Shown here piece after piece: positions 43,054 to 54,648 of a DNA stretch of 64,000 nucleotides. Source of the DNA: Nothopassalora personata (Eukaryota > Ascomycota > Dothideomycetes > Mycosphaerellales > Mycosphaerellaceae); the NCBI GenBank assembly GCA_033816765.1, contig CM066293.1:3162001-3226000 (forward strand). Direction: 5' to 3'. The notes under the pieces are model-generated. The model saw nothing but the letters and a program-made list of their open reading frames with translations. It searched no databases and was not told where the DNA came from. The position numbers and the translations under genes were made by a program. Numbering within the stretch: the stretch's first letter is position 1; every line of letters begins with the position of its first letter.

Positions 43054-44807
43054 TCAAAACCCTTGCCACCCTGGGAGCTTGCTCCTGATCTCAGGGCCAT
43101 AAGCATTCACACCACCAGCGTAACAAGTCATCTCAAATGCCTTGCCGGGAATACCACCACCCATATAGGTCGACTTCGTCGTGGGGAACAGTGTTGGTGC
43201 AGCGAGGTCGTTGATGCGCTGCTTCCACTCCTTCTCGGCCTCCTTTGTTGGGTTAATGTACTTGATACCCTGCTTCTTGATCTGCTTGATGGCAGATGCA
43301 ATCCATCGGGCCTGAATCTCGACGGATGATGGGCCATTCGAGAGAAGGGTTGGCCATGTGGACCGTACAAGTGGAAGAGGTTGGGGTAGCCGGAGATTGT
43401 CGTCCCGAGATAGGTGTTGGCAGCTGCCTTCCACTCGTCCTTTAGGTATGTGCCGTGAATGGACTTCAGGCCCATGTTAGTCATGCCGCCAGTCACGACG
43501 TCGAAACCAGTGGCGAGGACGATGATGTCGAATTCGCGCTCTTCACCGTTGGCGACGATACCCTTCTCGGTGAACTTCTCAATTGGAGTACCGTTGGCCT
43601 CGTTGATGTTGACGAGAGCGACATTGTCACGGTCGAGGACCTCGTAGAAATTCTGCTCGAGACAAGGCCGCTTGACACCGAAGGGGTGTGGCTTCTGCTC
43701 TGGGAACAGGATTTTGCTCTTCTCTGGGTTCTTGACACGCTTCGACTGCTGCGACCTCCAGAAATTGTAGGCTTCATCGTTCGCCTTGTCATCAAAGAGG
43801 TAATCCTTGTAACCCGCGAGCCACAGGGCGAAACCCTGCTGCGCCCACAGCTTCTCAAAGAACTGCTGGCGCTCCTCTGGGGTGTCGTCGAAGGTGTCGC
43901 GCTCGCACAGATCGTAGTGGAAGCCAGCGAAGCATCGCTCACGCATCTCATGGATGGTGGGGTATATTGGCTTCAGGCTGTCTTGCTCTTGCTTTGTGAG
44001 GTCACGCTTGCCCATGGGCAGGGCAAGGTTTGGTGTACGCTGGTAGACAGTGAGCTGCTCGGCAACTGGTCCCATCTCTTGGATACATTGGACACCCGAT
44101 GCACCAGTACCGATCACGGCCACCTTCTTGTTCTTGTAGTCCACGCCCTCGATTGGCCAGAAGGACGAGTGATGGATCTCGCCTTGAATGAATCGAGACC
44201 TGGCACGTCTGGAATGTATCGCTTTGCAGCGAAGCCGGCGGCAACCACCAAGAATCGTGCTTAGCCTTTCGGCCGTCAGCGGTCTGTACGTGCCACTTGC
44301 CCTCCTTCGTGTCAAATTCGGCGCCGGTGACGACAGTCTCGAAGGACGAGTCCTTGCTCAGATTGAGCTTCTTGTCGACGTGGTCGAAGTACGCCTGCAG
44401 CTCATGCCAGTCTGGGTAATTTGTCGTCCAGTACCAGTCTTCGTAGACCTCTGGAATGGCGAGCTCGTAGATTGGTACAGGGGAGTCCACACGTGCGCCA
44501 GGGTAGATGTCTAGGTTGCGCGTCAGCCCGTTCGGCCCATGTCATGGATGTCTGTAACGTGTCACTCACTCCATCGCCACGTGCCACCAAAGCCAACACC
44601 AGCTTCGTAGAGCACAGCGCTGAAGCCATTCTTTCGTGCTTCGTGCAAGCTCATGGCACCACCGAAGCCGCCTCCCACGATGAGCACATCAACGTCAAGA
44701 TTGTCCGCATAAGGACCGTCAGTTCGCGCTCTCCGTCCATACTGGTGGAGGTCTGTCTTCAGAATGCGCTCTGGCTTCGTATCAATGCCTGGCTCAACGC
44801 TACCCAT
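43054..44807 (-). CDS. Baeyer-Villiger-type flavin monooxygenase, three apparent frameshifts
   Basis: Exon 1 44,807-44,570 and exon 2 from 44,510, joined over a 59-nt intron (GTGAGT...CTAG) to give GTWRWNIYPGARVDSPVP. The protein shows the FAD site VLIVGGGFGG (residues 41-50), the NADPH site VAVIGTGASG, the class B fingerprint GEIHHSSFWP (FxGxxxHxxxW form), VLATGFDVVTGG, and NGPSSVEIQARWI near the end. Such enzymes insert oxygen into ketones using NADPH and FAD. Three single-base losses break the frame, near 44,260, 44,181 and 43,353, each repaired by one extra G or C in a short run. Whether these are consensus errors or decay cannot be told from sequence alone. The end at 43,054 follows the GWQGF stop; it may read further if another base is missing. 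Confidence 0.85.
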
Positions 44808-46243
44808 TTTGAATGCTTCGAGAAAGCTGAAGGAAATATGAGGTCTTGCTGCAGTGGATCTTTGATTTTCTCAGGTCCATTCCCGGACGAGGGATGATCT
44901 CGCCTTAAGAGCCTCACATTTCGCCACAATCGAAGACAAAAGCGCTCCATTCACCCGCAGGACTTCATTAGCAACGATCCAGCATGTATCACATTACGGT
45001 ACGCCTGCCCTGATCTGTTTACCGCGTGGTGCTGGCCTGATAGTGCGGGGCAGAGCATGAGAAGGCGGGGTCCAACCAAACGAGCCAAAACATGGCCAGA
45101 ATCGGCTCGACCGCGAAGGTAAAGCTTCGAGCCTCGAATAGCGGCTGCGTCTATGTCGACGATTCGTTCGCTACTGTTCTAGTACCGCGGGTACTTGTGG
45201 ATGTACCCCGGCCACGGATCTCGTTCGCGTCCCAAGCGTCCCATTGATGCGGCAAGCTCAAAGAGCTACAGTGAAATGGAAAAGCGGAGCGAGCCATTCG
45301 GTCAAGCACATAATCTGAGCTCGGCCTCGAGAAACCGCATTGTGGTCAGCTGATAATGTCGGGTGACTCTTGCGTGGCTGCTAGTTCCTGAGCTTCAGCG
45401 ACCGCGAATGCATAGCGAGACTTATCGCATCTCAAATAAATCGGAAGCGCCACAGCGCAGCCACTCATGATACTTTGCCCATGTGTACACTGTGTGTAGA
45501 TCGATTTCATACAATGCAGGAACCCGGCGAAGCTGAGTGGTGGCTTTTACAAATCTCCTGTTCTAGAGCTCACCAAAACCGTGGCCGGGAGAATAGTGAG
45601 CCTCAACTCTCACGTGTCAGCCTCTCGATGGAGTACGGCATACCTGTAAGTGGAAGCTGGAGGCTATGTTGTCCATCCATCTCAAAGAGGCGGCGGTGGC
45701 CTGGCCGATCCTCCAAACTTGGCTCTCCGTTCGAAGAGGAAGGAGGCGCCAAATGGTAGAGCCGACATCGATCTAGAAGATCCCCTTGGAGACCTCGCCA
45801 GCGAGTGCCTACACTGAGCAATGCTTCTTGATCTCGTGACCTGTGAGAAGAGGTGTTCGCGACAGATCGTGCTTCGAAGAATATTCCGAGCAGCTCAGTC
45901 GCATCCCTGTTTCTCTGCACGACATGCGCCACGCAGATGAGATCGTGATGCCGAACACGTGGGCATAAAACTCGCAGATTGAAACGAGCTTGCATGGCTG
46001 TGGCTCGATGCCGGACCGCTTCACTGGGTCAGTATTCCCTGCAAGGTGTATATCCACAGGACATCCGTCGAAAATTCCGAAGGTGAGAGGGTGGCCATAA
46101 GCGGCCGCCTTTTGGATCGCTGTATTGGTTGAAGGATGTAGTTAGGACAGTCTCGTTTCAGCATGATGCCTCCCGTAGCGGCTGTCGCACTGTCGGCTCA
46201 GGCATGCCAGTATTCAAGTGCTTCGGCTATTCGTTGCTTGCTA
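44808..46243. other. intergenic stretch of about 1.4 kb
   Basis: Normal composition; frames on both strands (for example 45,475-45,759) have no domain, splice or codon-bias support. It contains the 5' flank of the monooxygenase and the 3' flank of dph5. Confidence 0.45.
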
Positions 46244-47158
46244 CTAGTTCATTCCTGCGTAGTCGCGTTTCCATATTTGATCGAACTTCTCCTTATCAAC
46301 GGCGAACTCTCGAGCAAACTCCCACTCCATCTCGTGCATCTTGGTTCCCACTAGGACAAGACTGTGTAAAGGTTTGCCCAGGTCGACTTGCGTCAGTTGT
46401 TCCAGGGACCGGCCACAATCTGCTCACCTTCGCTGCCGAGCCGAGCAACGCCGATGGCGAGCTTCTCCTTTGCAGTAATACCTTGCTGCCGGTATTCTTC
46501 GACTTCAAGCATCTGGCTGGCGCATTGCGCGACTGTCATGAATCGCGGTGCCTCATACACAATCTTGCCCCTCGCTAGTGCTTGCAGGTCCGGCTCCTTG
46601 ACCTTGATGTCGAGCAGCACAAGGGTATGTAGGCCAAGACTAGAGTTCTCAGCTATACGATCGTAAAAGCTATCTGGCCTCCATGTCTCCGTGAAGAACA
46701 CCATAGAGACCGTCTGGCCATAGTTGTAGAGACTGAGTCCTGTGGCGCCTACTGCGGTCAAAATTGATGCATTAGGTAGAGTCCGAGTGGCGATGCTGGG
46801 TTCGTGTTGGCGACAGCGTAGCGCCAGATCTGTGTGTGTGGTCGCACTGAAAGGGTCACCAACAACGAGGAAAGCTACGTCCTTTTCGTGGGCGCCAGCC
46901 AGGATGTCGTCAGATTGTGATTCGACCATCTCACGGTCCGCGACGATTACGGATCTGCCATAGTACGCTTCCTACTGAGTGTGAATATCAGGCGGAACTC
47001 TGTTGATTGGTGTGGCCTCGTACCAGTTGCTCCTTCTCAACAAGCAGAACAGCTGTGTACGCCTCAAGGTAGACGCGCTCGGCTCGCTTGACAATGTCGA
47101 GGCCTTTAGTGGAGATGTCACGCTCGTCAGCGAGACCGAGACCGATGATGTACAGCAT
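46244..47158 (-). CDS. dph5: diphthine methyl ester synthase (Dph5)
   Basis: Exon 1 47,158-47,024 reads [19 protein letters not shown] and [18 protein letters not shown]; intron 47,023-46,972 (GTACGA...CAGTAG, 52 nt); exon 2 resumes [17 protein letters not shown]. The protein is an SAM-dependent methyltransferase of the tetrapyrrole-methylase fold that makes diphthine methyl ester on elongation factor 2, a step in diphthamide synthesis in the cytosol. Further matches are [36 protein letters not shown] and [15 protein letters not shown]. One base is missing near 46,410 (GGG to GG), after which the expected C-terminus [18 protein letters not shown]...KRDYAGMN continues to TAG at 46,246. Length about 287 aa with the correction, normal for the family. 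Confidence 0.9.
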
Positions 47159-47484
47159 GTTGAACGGGTGCAGCAACAGATTGGGTGATACACCGCCAAG
47201 ACGTGTCAAACGGCATACTGTAGAAATTCATTACTGTTCCGGAACATGTTTGATGCCCATCCCTGTCGCATTAGTGCAACGACGCGCGCCGACCCGTCAT
47301 ATCTAGTTCTATGGATAACTCCATCCACTTCAGCACACCACTTGCACTACGACAACGCGACGTCCGTCCTCTTCGCTACCATCAACCCGGAGATCTTTGC
47401 GCAAACATATCATCCAACAGCTAGCAGGCGACGCAGCTCTCACTTGAATCAAAATCGAGCTTCACTGACGGCTGACCGCCCGCG
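47159..47484. promoter_or_regulatory. shared divergent promoter of dph5 and spt3
   Basis: The two start codons are 326 bp apart and point away from each other, so both promoters must lie here. No specific element could be named. Confidence 0.5.
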
Positions 47485-50453
47485 ATGGCGGACAACAAGA
47501 ATGCGAAGTACCGGACGGAAATCCAGCAGGTATGTATGGGCGATTTCCTTCTTCCATGCAGTCTTTATGAAGACTTCAAAAGGCGTGACATATCATGACT
47601 GGACTGGCACTACTACCTCTACCGTTCTCGGACTCTGCAGTTCCTACCTTTCTGGATGACCGTAGTGGCTGCCACTGGACAACCAGTTTCGCGCTTGCCG
47701 TATTGTCCTCAAAGTCAGTACAGCACTTGAACTCCGGCTCTGGACGCCATGGACTCATCTAAAACCAGCAGTTCGGGGCTATTTTTGTCACAATACTTCT
47801 GTACATTCACTTACGGCCCTCGATATCGAATGACTACACTATCGATATGGACTGGAAACTCTTCAATAGCGCTTGGGCGGCTGACGGCCTGGGTGCGCAT
47901 GCGACACCACATACGCTTTCTGCGCAGCCGACGTCTATGCGCGACCACGTACATCGGGCGCCTAGGGTACCGAATGATGAGCCGCCAATAGCACGCCCCG
48001 CGCAAGACACTCCCATGCTTGAAAGCGTACCTCAAGCACCTGGCATACCGAATCGCGAACTATCACCAGCACCGCCTGTGCAACACATATCCATGCTTTA
48101 CTGCACACCTGAAGCGTATGGTATGACGAATCGTGAACTGCCAAAGACGGTGCTTCCGGTGAAGGACACTTTCAAACCCGAAGATGCCCGACATGATCAG
48201 GTCTCCGCGAAGGCGCTGAACACATCGAACGATGAAGTGCCAAAGGCGCTCTCCGAGCCGGCAGCTTCCCATCTTGATCATACAAGTCTCTGCCAGGCTC
48301 CTGTTGAAGCGCATGGCAACACCGATGCAGCCGTAAAGGCATCTACTGGTGACTTCAAAGATCCTGCCGCAGCCACGAATGAACCCTCGATGTATCAGAC
48401 ACGGGATCATGCTGTGGGCGCCACTGGCTTCGACAGGAACAAGGACCGGACAAAGAAGGGGTGCCAAACCTAGAGGTCGCCCACGTAAGTCGCAGATCGA
48501 GAAACTCCCGGTTCAATCAACCAAACCTACGGTCAATCAACGTGAATCTAAGACGAAAGATAGACCAGCGAAGCCACGCGCGACGCTTGCTAAGAGGAAA
48601 GCCGCAACTGAAGCAAAACCACGCAACGACTTCCGCAAGGGCTCAGACGATGCGCCCAAAGAGGAGTCTTGGATCAGTTTCCTCACCCGTTGCAGCAAGA
48701 GTCGAAATGCAGATCTACTCGAGAATGGCAGACCTCTTGCGGCGGAGCTAGCGGGAGCAGGCGCTGGGCAATGGACACCACTTGAGCGACACAATGCCAC
48801 CAAATGTCAGTGCACGATTTCGAAAACTGGAGAGCGGATACTCGGACACACCTGTTGGGTGCATAAAACTGACAAGGTCCCTCTCAATGCTTCCAACTGG
48901 CCACCAAATCACTCGCTGCAAAAAGGCGAAACAGCACGCCCGTGCGCTTTGTATGAAATGCTTGGCCACGGTTTGGTCGGCTGCAAAGACCTATGATAAG
49001 AGCAGGCTGGCCGTTGGTGGCTCTAGTCAAGTGTATACGACTGTGAGCTTGGTACAGGACAGGGTCTCGGAAGGAACTAATACGCCTGAGTGCGCAGCGG
49101 ACGTCGACGATTCGAACAGAATGGACACGACTCAGCACATGTTACTCGCTAGCAACACGGAAGAGAACCACACGCTTGAGAGTGTACCAGAGGCTAGCTC
49201 TTGCGGAGAGTCATCGACTGCGCCGCCTTCAGCCGCGAGCACACCAGAATTTGAGCACAAGGAGTATGAGGAATGAATAGGAACCGTCGCCGATGCGCTT
49301 TTGAACGCACCCGAACATCACATTGTAGATTGCATCAACCACGCAGCAGTACGCGCCACTATCTTCGAGATGTACCAATTACGGAGAGCATTCTTTGCAA
49401 GGAGGATATTGGCTTCGTTTGACTTCAAAAGATAACATGCAGCACTTCAAGCACGCGATTATTTTGCCATCTGCGATGTTTTCAATCAAACTGTTTGTGT
49501 GTGGGGCTGACATACTTGATAGATGATGTTCGTGTCCGGCGAAACTGGAGATGTGTTACCGGAAACGACCAGCATGATCGAAAGCATAGTGCAACAGCAA
49601 GTCATGGAGATGCTCAAGCGCGCGACAGAACTTGCAGCACGTCGAGGTGTCCGCACAATCAGCACAGATGACCTCATCTTTCTCATCCGTCACGACAAAG
49701 CCAAAGTCTCACGATTACGAACATTCTTATCCTGGAAAGACGTACGAAAAAGCGCCAAAGACAGCGACGACAAAGGCGCGGGCGGTGGAGATGCAGGAGG
49801 CGTGGATGACTTCGATCTCGCCGCTAACGACCCAACTCTCGGCACCGGTCCAAGCGTCGGCACACGAAACAGCAAGAACAAGAAAGCCAAAGTCGGCTGC
49901 CATGGGACGTTTCCAGCTTCTACAGCGAACAAGTCCCCGAGCGCGAAGACGAAGAAGACGAGGAGGAGGAAGAAATGAACGCGGCAACGCTTCAACGTCT
50001 CAAACAAGCCGACGAGCGCACCAAAGGGATGAACGCTGAAGAATACCTTCACTTCTCGGAATGCCGTCAAGCGTCTTTCACATTCCGCAAAGGCAAGAGA
50101 TTCAGAGAGTGGGCTGGGTTCGGTGTAGTCACTGATTCAAAGCCAAACGACGACATTGTCGATATCCTTGGCTTCCTCACTTACGAGATAGTGACTTTGT
50201 TGACTGAAGAGGCTCTGAAGGTCAAGGCAGCGGAGGATGCGTTGAAGAGAGAGAGTGGTGGGGATGAGGAGAAGAGGGGAAGGAAGAGGAGGCGGGAGCC
50301 GGGACTCTTTGATCCGCCTGAGGAGGCGAGGAGTCCGGTGGGCCTAAGCATATCCAGGAGGCTTTTCGCCGTCTGCAGAAGCCGGACTTGAAGGCGAAGT
50401 ATATGCACCATATTCCGAAGGGTGGATGGCAGCGGCCGCTGAAATTGATATGA
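47485..50453 (+). CDS. spt3: SAGA complex subunit Spt3, with a 2-kb first intron
   Basis: Exon 1 (47,485-47,529) encodes [15 protein letters not shown] and ends at a GTATGT donor. Exon 2 starts at 49,523 after TTGATAG and reads [20 protein letters not shown], then [37 protein letters not shown], the TAF13-like histone fold of Spt3. The C-terminal half has [40 protein letters not shown] and [20 protein letters not shown], the Spt3 signature. Spt3 helps SAGA deliver TBP to promoters in the nucleus. Two single-base losses, near 49,890 and 50,342 (GGG), shift the frame; with them the protein runs through [20 protein letters not shown] to TGA 50,451-50,453. The intron of 1,993 nt is extraordinary for this genome and contains its own reading frames. 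Confidence 0.88.
47530..49522 (+). other. 1,993-nt intron of spt3
   Basis: Canonical GTATGT donor and TAG acceptor, and exact joining of EIQQ to MMFVSGET as in Spt3 proteins elsewhere. Other introns in the window are about 35-160 nt. Confidence 0.8.
47847..49276 (+). CDS. AT-hook hypothetical protein nested in the spt3 intron
   Basis: A same-strand coding region within the intron: frame 47,847-48,473, then 48,349-48,996, then up to 49,276, linked by apparent single-base shifts near 48,463 (GGGG) and about 48,9xx. The N-terminal part holds imperfect repeats of about 30 residues ([37 protein letters not shown]). A central AT-hook reads [10 protein letters not shown], followed by a Lys/Arg-rich stretch, a Cys/His-containing segment ([18 protein letters not shown]) and an acidic Ser/Glu tail ([10 protein letters not shown]). 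AT-hooks bind the minor groove of AT-rich DNA, so a chromatin role is conceivable but not shown. No family recognised. Confidence 0.5.
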
Positions 50454-50715
50454 ATGAATGGACTTTGCGTTTGTGAGAGAGGCGTTGGGAATTCGCTATT
50501 CGACAGGCACCCAGTGACCAGTAATTCGTCTTTAACGTGAGATGTACAAGCTACAGTATCAGTAGTCTTCGATGCACTCCCTTGCACTCGTGGTCACTTC
50601 TTACGTCTGCACGTGATTCTTCCCTGCTGCATGACTCGCGGTGCAGCACAGCTTTCGAAGCAGAACTTCCTCGCCATAACGCTGACCCCTGCTGCCACGA
50701 CCACATCCGCGCACC

Positions 50716-53639
50716 ATGTCTGGCCGCAAGGACTTCTTGTCGCAACAAGCGCCGGAGAACTACGTTGCTGGTCTTGGTCGTGGCGCTACCGGCTTCACCA
50801 CGCGATCTGATCTTGGACCAGCACGAGAAGGACCAAGTGAAGAGCAGATCAAGGAAGCACTCGCAAAGCGCGCCGCGGCTCTTGGAAATGCGCCACCCAC
50901 GGCATACGGCGTGATCAAGAAGAAGGACGAAGATGAAGAAGTCAACGAAGAATTCCGCGACGCCGAGAACGAAGAAGGACTTTTCGCAACGGGAAACTAC
51001 GATCGCGAGGACGATGAGGCAGATCGCATATATCAGGCCGTCGACGACCGCATGGGCAGGCGGCGTAAGATTTCCAGGTGAGTCTCTTCCCTACTTCCTC
51101 CCATTTCCGGCCACCACGCGTATCAATATTCATCTCTCTCACAGCGCGAGCGTATACATGTATCTATATGAGCACATGCCAACCTGAGGAGCAACAGGGA
51201 AGAGCGAGAACAACGCGAACGTCAAGATTTTGAGGCGGAAGAACCCGAAGATTCAGCAGCAGTTTGCCGACCTGAAGCGAGCCTTGAACACCGTCAGTGA
51301 CGAGGATTGGCAGAACATCCCCGAGGTGGGGGATCTGACGGGCAAGAATAGGAGGAGCAAGCAGAATAAGAACAGTCGATTCTATGCTGTTCCGGACAGT
51401 GTGTTAGCTGGAGCACGAGATAGTGGACAGCTGGGCGCGGAGGTGCAAGATGAGGGCGCAGCGACTGCGGCGGGAAACGGCGAGCAGGCCGACGGCACCG
51501 TGACAAACTTCGCGGATATTGGTGCTGCACGAGACAAAGTGCTGCAAGCACGCCTGGACAAGGCCGCGCAATCTTCCGGTACGGCGACGGCAGGGACGAG
51601 CACAAGCATCGACCCCAAAGGATACCTGACGAGTCTGGGCAACGCCGAGTTGTCGAATATACCCGGAGCACAGAATGTGGGTGATATCAAGCGTGCGCGA
51701 GTGCTCCTGGAATCAGTGATCAAGACGAACCCTCGTCACGGACCTGGTTGGATCGCGGCCGCGCGTCTCGAGGAGTACGCTGGCAAGATCGTTGCAGCGC
51801 GGAACGTTATGCGCCGAGGCTGCGAGATGTGCCCAAAGAATGAAGACGTCTGGCTTGAGAGCATGCGCCTGAACGAGAATGCCAATGCGAAGATCATTGC
51901 AGCTGACGCCATCAAGCACAACGACCGTTCGGTCCGGCTGTGGATCGAGGCTTCGAAACTCGAGACTGTGCCAGCGGCCAAGAAAAGAGTACTGCGGAAG
52001 GCGCTTGATCACATCCCAAAGTCTGTAGCCATCTGGAAGGAAGCTGTCAACCTCGAGGAAGATCCTGCCGATGCTAAGCTGCTCCTTGCGAAGGCAACCG
52101 AGATTATACCATTGTCGGTCGAGCTGTGGCTCGCATTAGCACGTCTGGAAACACCTGAGCAAGCGCAAGTGGTACTGAACAGAGCCCGCAAGGCCGTACC
52201 CACGAGCTACGAGATCTGGATCGCAGCTGCAACGATTACAGGAGCAGTCAGGCAAGGAAGACATGGTCTACAAGGTCATGGATCGTGCGATCAGAGCTCT
52301 CATCAAGGAGTCGGCCATGCTCAAGCGCGAAGAATGGATCGAGCAAGCCGAGCTCTGCGAAGAAGAAGGCGCTCTCGTCACATGTAGAGCCATCATCAAA
52401 GAGACCATCGGCTGGGGCCTGGATGAAGATGACGATCGCAAACAGCTATGGCTTGACGATGCGAAGTCGTCGATTGCTCGCGGCCGCTTCGAAACTGCAC
52501 GAGCTATCTTCGCCAAAGCCAAGCTGGAGTTCTACCACCGGAGAAGCGTCTGGCTGGCATCGGCGGATCTCGAACGAAGTCACGGAACAAAGGAAGCACT
52601 CCTAAACGTACTCCAAGAAGCTACAAAGTCAATACCTACCTCAAGCGAAATGTGGATGCAGCTTGCCAGAGAAAAGTGGCTCACAGGCGACGTGGCTGGC
52701 GCGAGACAAGTCCTCGGAGAAGCCTTCTCCAAGAACCCCGAGAGCGAAGACATCTACCTCGCCGCCGTCAAGCTCGAAGCCGACAATGGCGAGGAAGAGC
52801 AAGCCCGCCGACTGCTCGACCAAGCTCGCTCAAACGCCCGCACAGACCGCATTTTTGTCCGCAGCGTCGCCTTCGAACGTCAAACAAATAACAACGACCG
52901 CGCTCTCGAACTCGTCAACGACGGCATTGCTATCTTTCCAAAGACCGACAAACTTTGGATGATGAAAGGCCAAATCTACGAAGTAAAGAATATGTTCCCT
53001 CAAGCTCGCGAAGCCTATAGCAACGGCCGCCGCAATTGTCCCAAGTCTGTGCCCCTCTGGCTCCTCGCGTCACGCCTCGAAGAACGCATGGGCACCATCC
53101 TCAAGCCCGCGCAATCCTCGACCAAGCCGCAAGGCGATCCCCAAAGACCCCCAACTCTGGACCGAGACCATCCGCCTCGAACTCCGCGCAAAGAACACCC
53201 CCCGCCGCCAATCAAAAACTCGCCCAAGCCCTACAAGAATGCCCCAAATCCGGCCTGATCTGGGCCGAGAGAATCTGGCACTTGGAAGCTCGCACACAAC
53301 GCAAGCCTCGCATCCTCGAGCGATCCAAAAAGTCGAGAACGACCGGTGTTATTCATTACAGCGGCCAGAATTTTCTGGAGTGAACGGAAGTTGGACAAGG
53401 CCGATACATGGTTCCAGAAAGCTGTGATGTTGGATCCGGATTTTGGAGATACGTGGGCGTGGTGGTATAAGTTTCTTTTGCAGCATGGCACGGAGGAGAA
53501 GAGGGCGGATGTGGTGGGGAAGTGTGTGGCGAATGATCCGAAGCATGGGGAGTTTTGGCAGATGGTTAGGAAAGCGCCTGAGAATGCCGGCAGGACGACG
53601 GAGGAGGTGTTGAGGATGGTTGCGAAGGTGCTGGAGTGA
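50716..53639 (+). CDS. prp6: pre-mRNA splicing factor Prp6 (U4/U6.U5 tri-snRNP), multiply frameshifted
   Basis: The N-terminal PRP1 domain reads RKDFLSQQAPENYVAGLGRG, ATGFTTRSDLGPAR and ADRIYQAVDDRMGRRRK. An intron of about 120 nt (GTGAGTC at about 51,079 to ACAG at about 51,198) follows. Then come NPKIQQQFADLKRALNTVSD, WQNIPEVGDLTGKNRR and about 20 HAT/TPR-like repeats (ARNVMRRGCEMCPKNEDVWL; AVNLEEDPADAKLLLAKATE; IRALIKESAMLKREEWIEQA). Prp6 bridges U5 and U4/U6 snRNPs in the spliceosome. The frame shifts near 51,235 and 52,230, and about five times between 53,097 and 53,350 in C-rich sequence, before ending correctly with DPDFGDTWAWWYKFLLQHGT...RMVAKVLE at 53,639. Prp6 is essential in yeasts, so consensus errors are the simplest reading. 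Confidence 0.9.
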
Positions 53640-54645
53640 TCACATGCCGGAGGAAGGGGAGTACTGCGTACTCGGTGTGAGCTGGAGACGGTGCGGTGCC
53701 TTACTAGTGCGCGAAGACCTGCTGGTAGAATGAATGCGACCCCGGAAGCGAGTACACCTCGCGATCCCATCATCGAAGGTCAGCTTAGACTCGTTTACTT
53801 GTCTCGGGCACCCCTCATCTACCGGCAAAGTTCACGTTAATGCATGACATATGCTAATGCGATGCACGTAAGTGCGGCGTGGCCATGGGTTCCTCGGTCA
53901 TGCAAGAGTCGTTTCGGTCTAGACCTTGTGTTTCGCAATTGTCTCCGTCACCCCGTGTGCATACAACTCATAAGTTGTAGCAATGATACTATGGCGACGT
54001 GAGTTTCTCGCGGCGTCCTGACATGACTCGACTCGTAGTCATAATCCTTTAGCAGTAAGCCATGATGTCGTGCGTCGAGATCGGTCGTGTCAGTTCCAAG
54101 CCGTGTTTGCGCTAAATGCAGTCATTGCTTCGGCCTTGATGTGTTCGGAGTGAGGCGGTTTGGGTCGGGCTATAGTGTAGTTAACGTTTGGTTATAGCTT
54201 TATCGCTCGAGATATTGCTATTTCGATCGAGCTTCAACAAGCATGCTTCGTCAGGTACTGCGTCTATTGCATGGTGCCTGCTGTTGGCGTGGACGAGGCT
54301 GGTCTGTATAGCAAGTTCACACGCCACCAACTTCAATCAACACATGGTTCGCATGCCACCGTTAGATTTGACGTTTCTAATCTGAGACGCGTTTGGTGAT
54401 CAGCCCTGTTCCTTCAGCTGTGACTATCGTAAAGTTATTCCTCTGTCCATTATGTTCTGCTACTGAATCTCCTGAAACAGGCCTGTCAGAAAGCTCCCTG
54501 TATTCTGAGGCTTCTTCTGCACGACACTCGGTCGCCGAGATGGGCCTTGTGGTCAAAGCAATGCCGTAGATGTGCCAACATGTATTAACAATGCTCTCAG
54601 CAAGTCAACTTCTTCGAAAACCGTGTGGTATTATAATGTCATGCG
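53640..54645. other. intergenic stretch between convergent genes
   Basis: About 1 kb between the 3' ends of prp6 and the F-box-like gene. No gene recognised. Confidence 0.45.
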
Positions 54646-54648
54646 CGT

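Noticed and set aside
43455..44264. 269-codon open frame on the plus strand
   Set aside because: It is antisense to the monooxygenase, whose sense strand carries all the family motifs; the frame is a by-product of codon bias.
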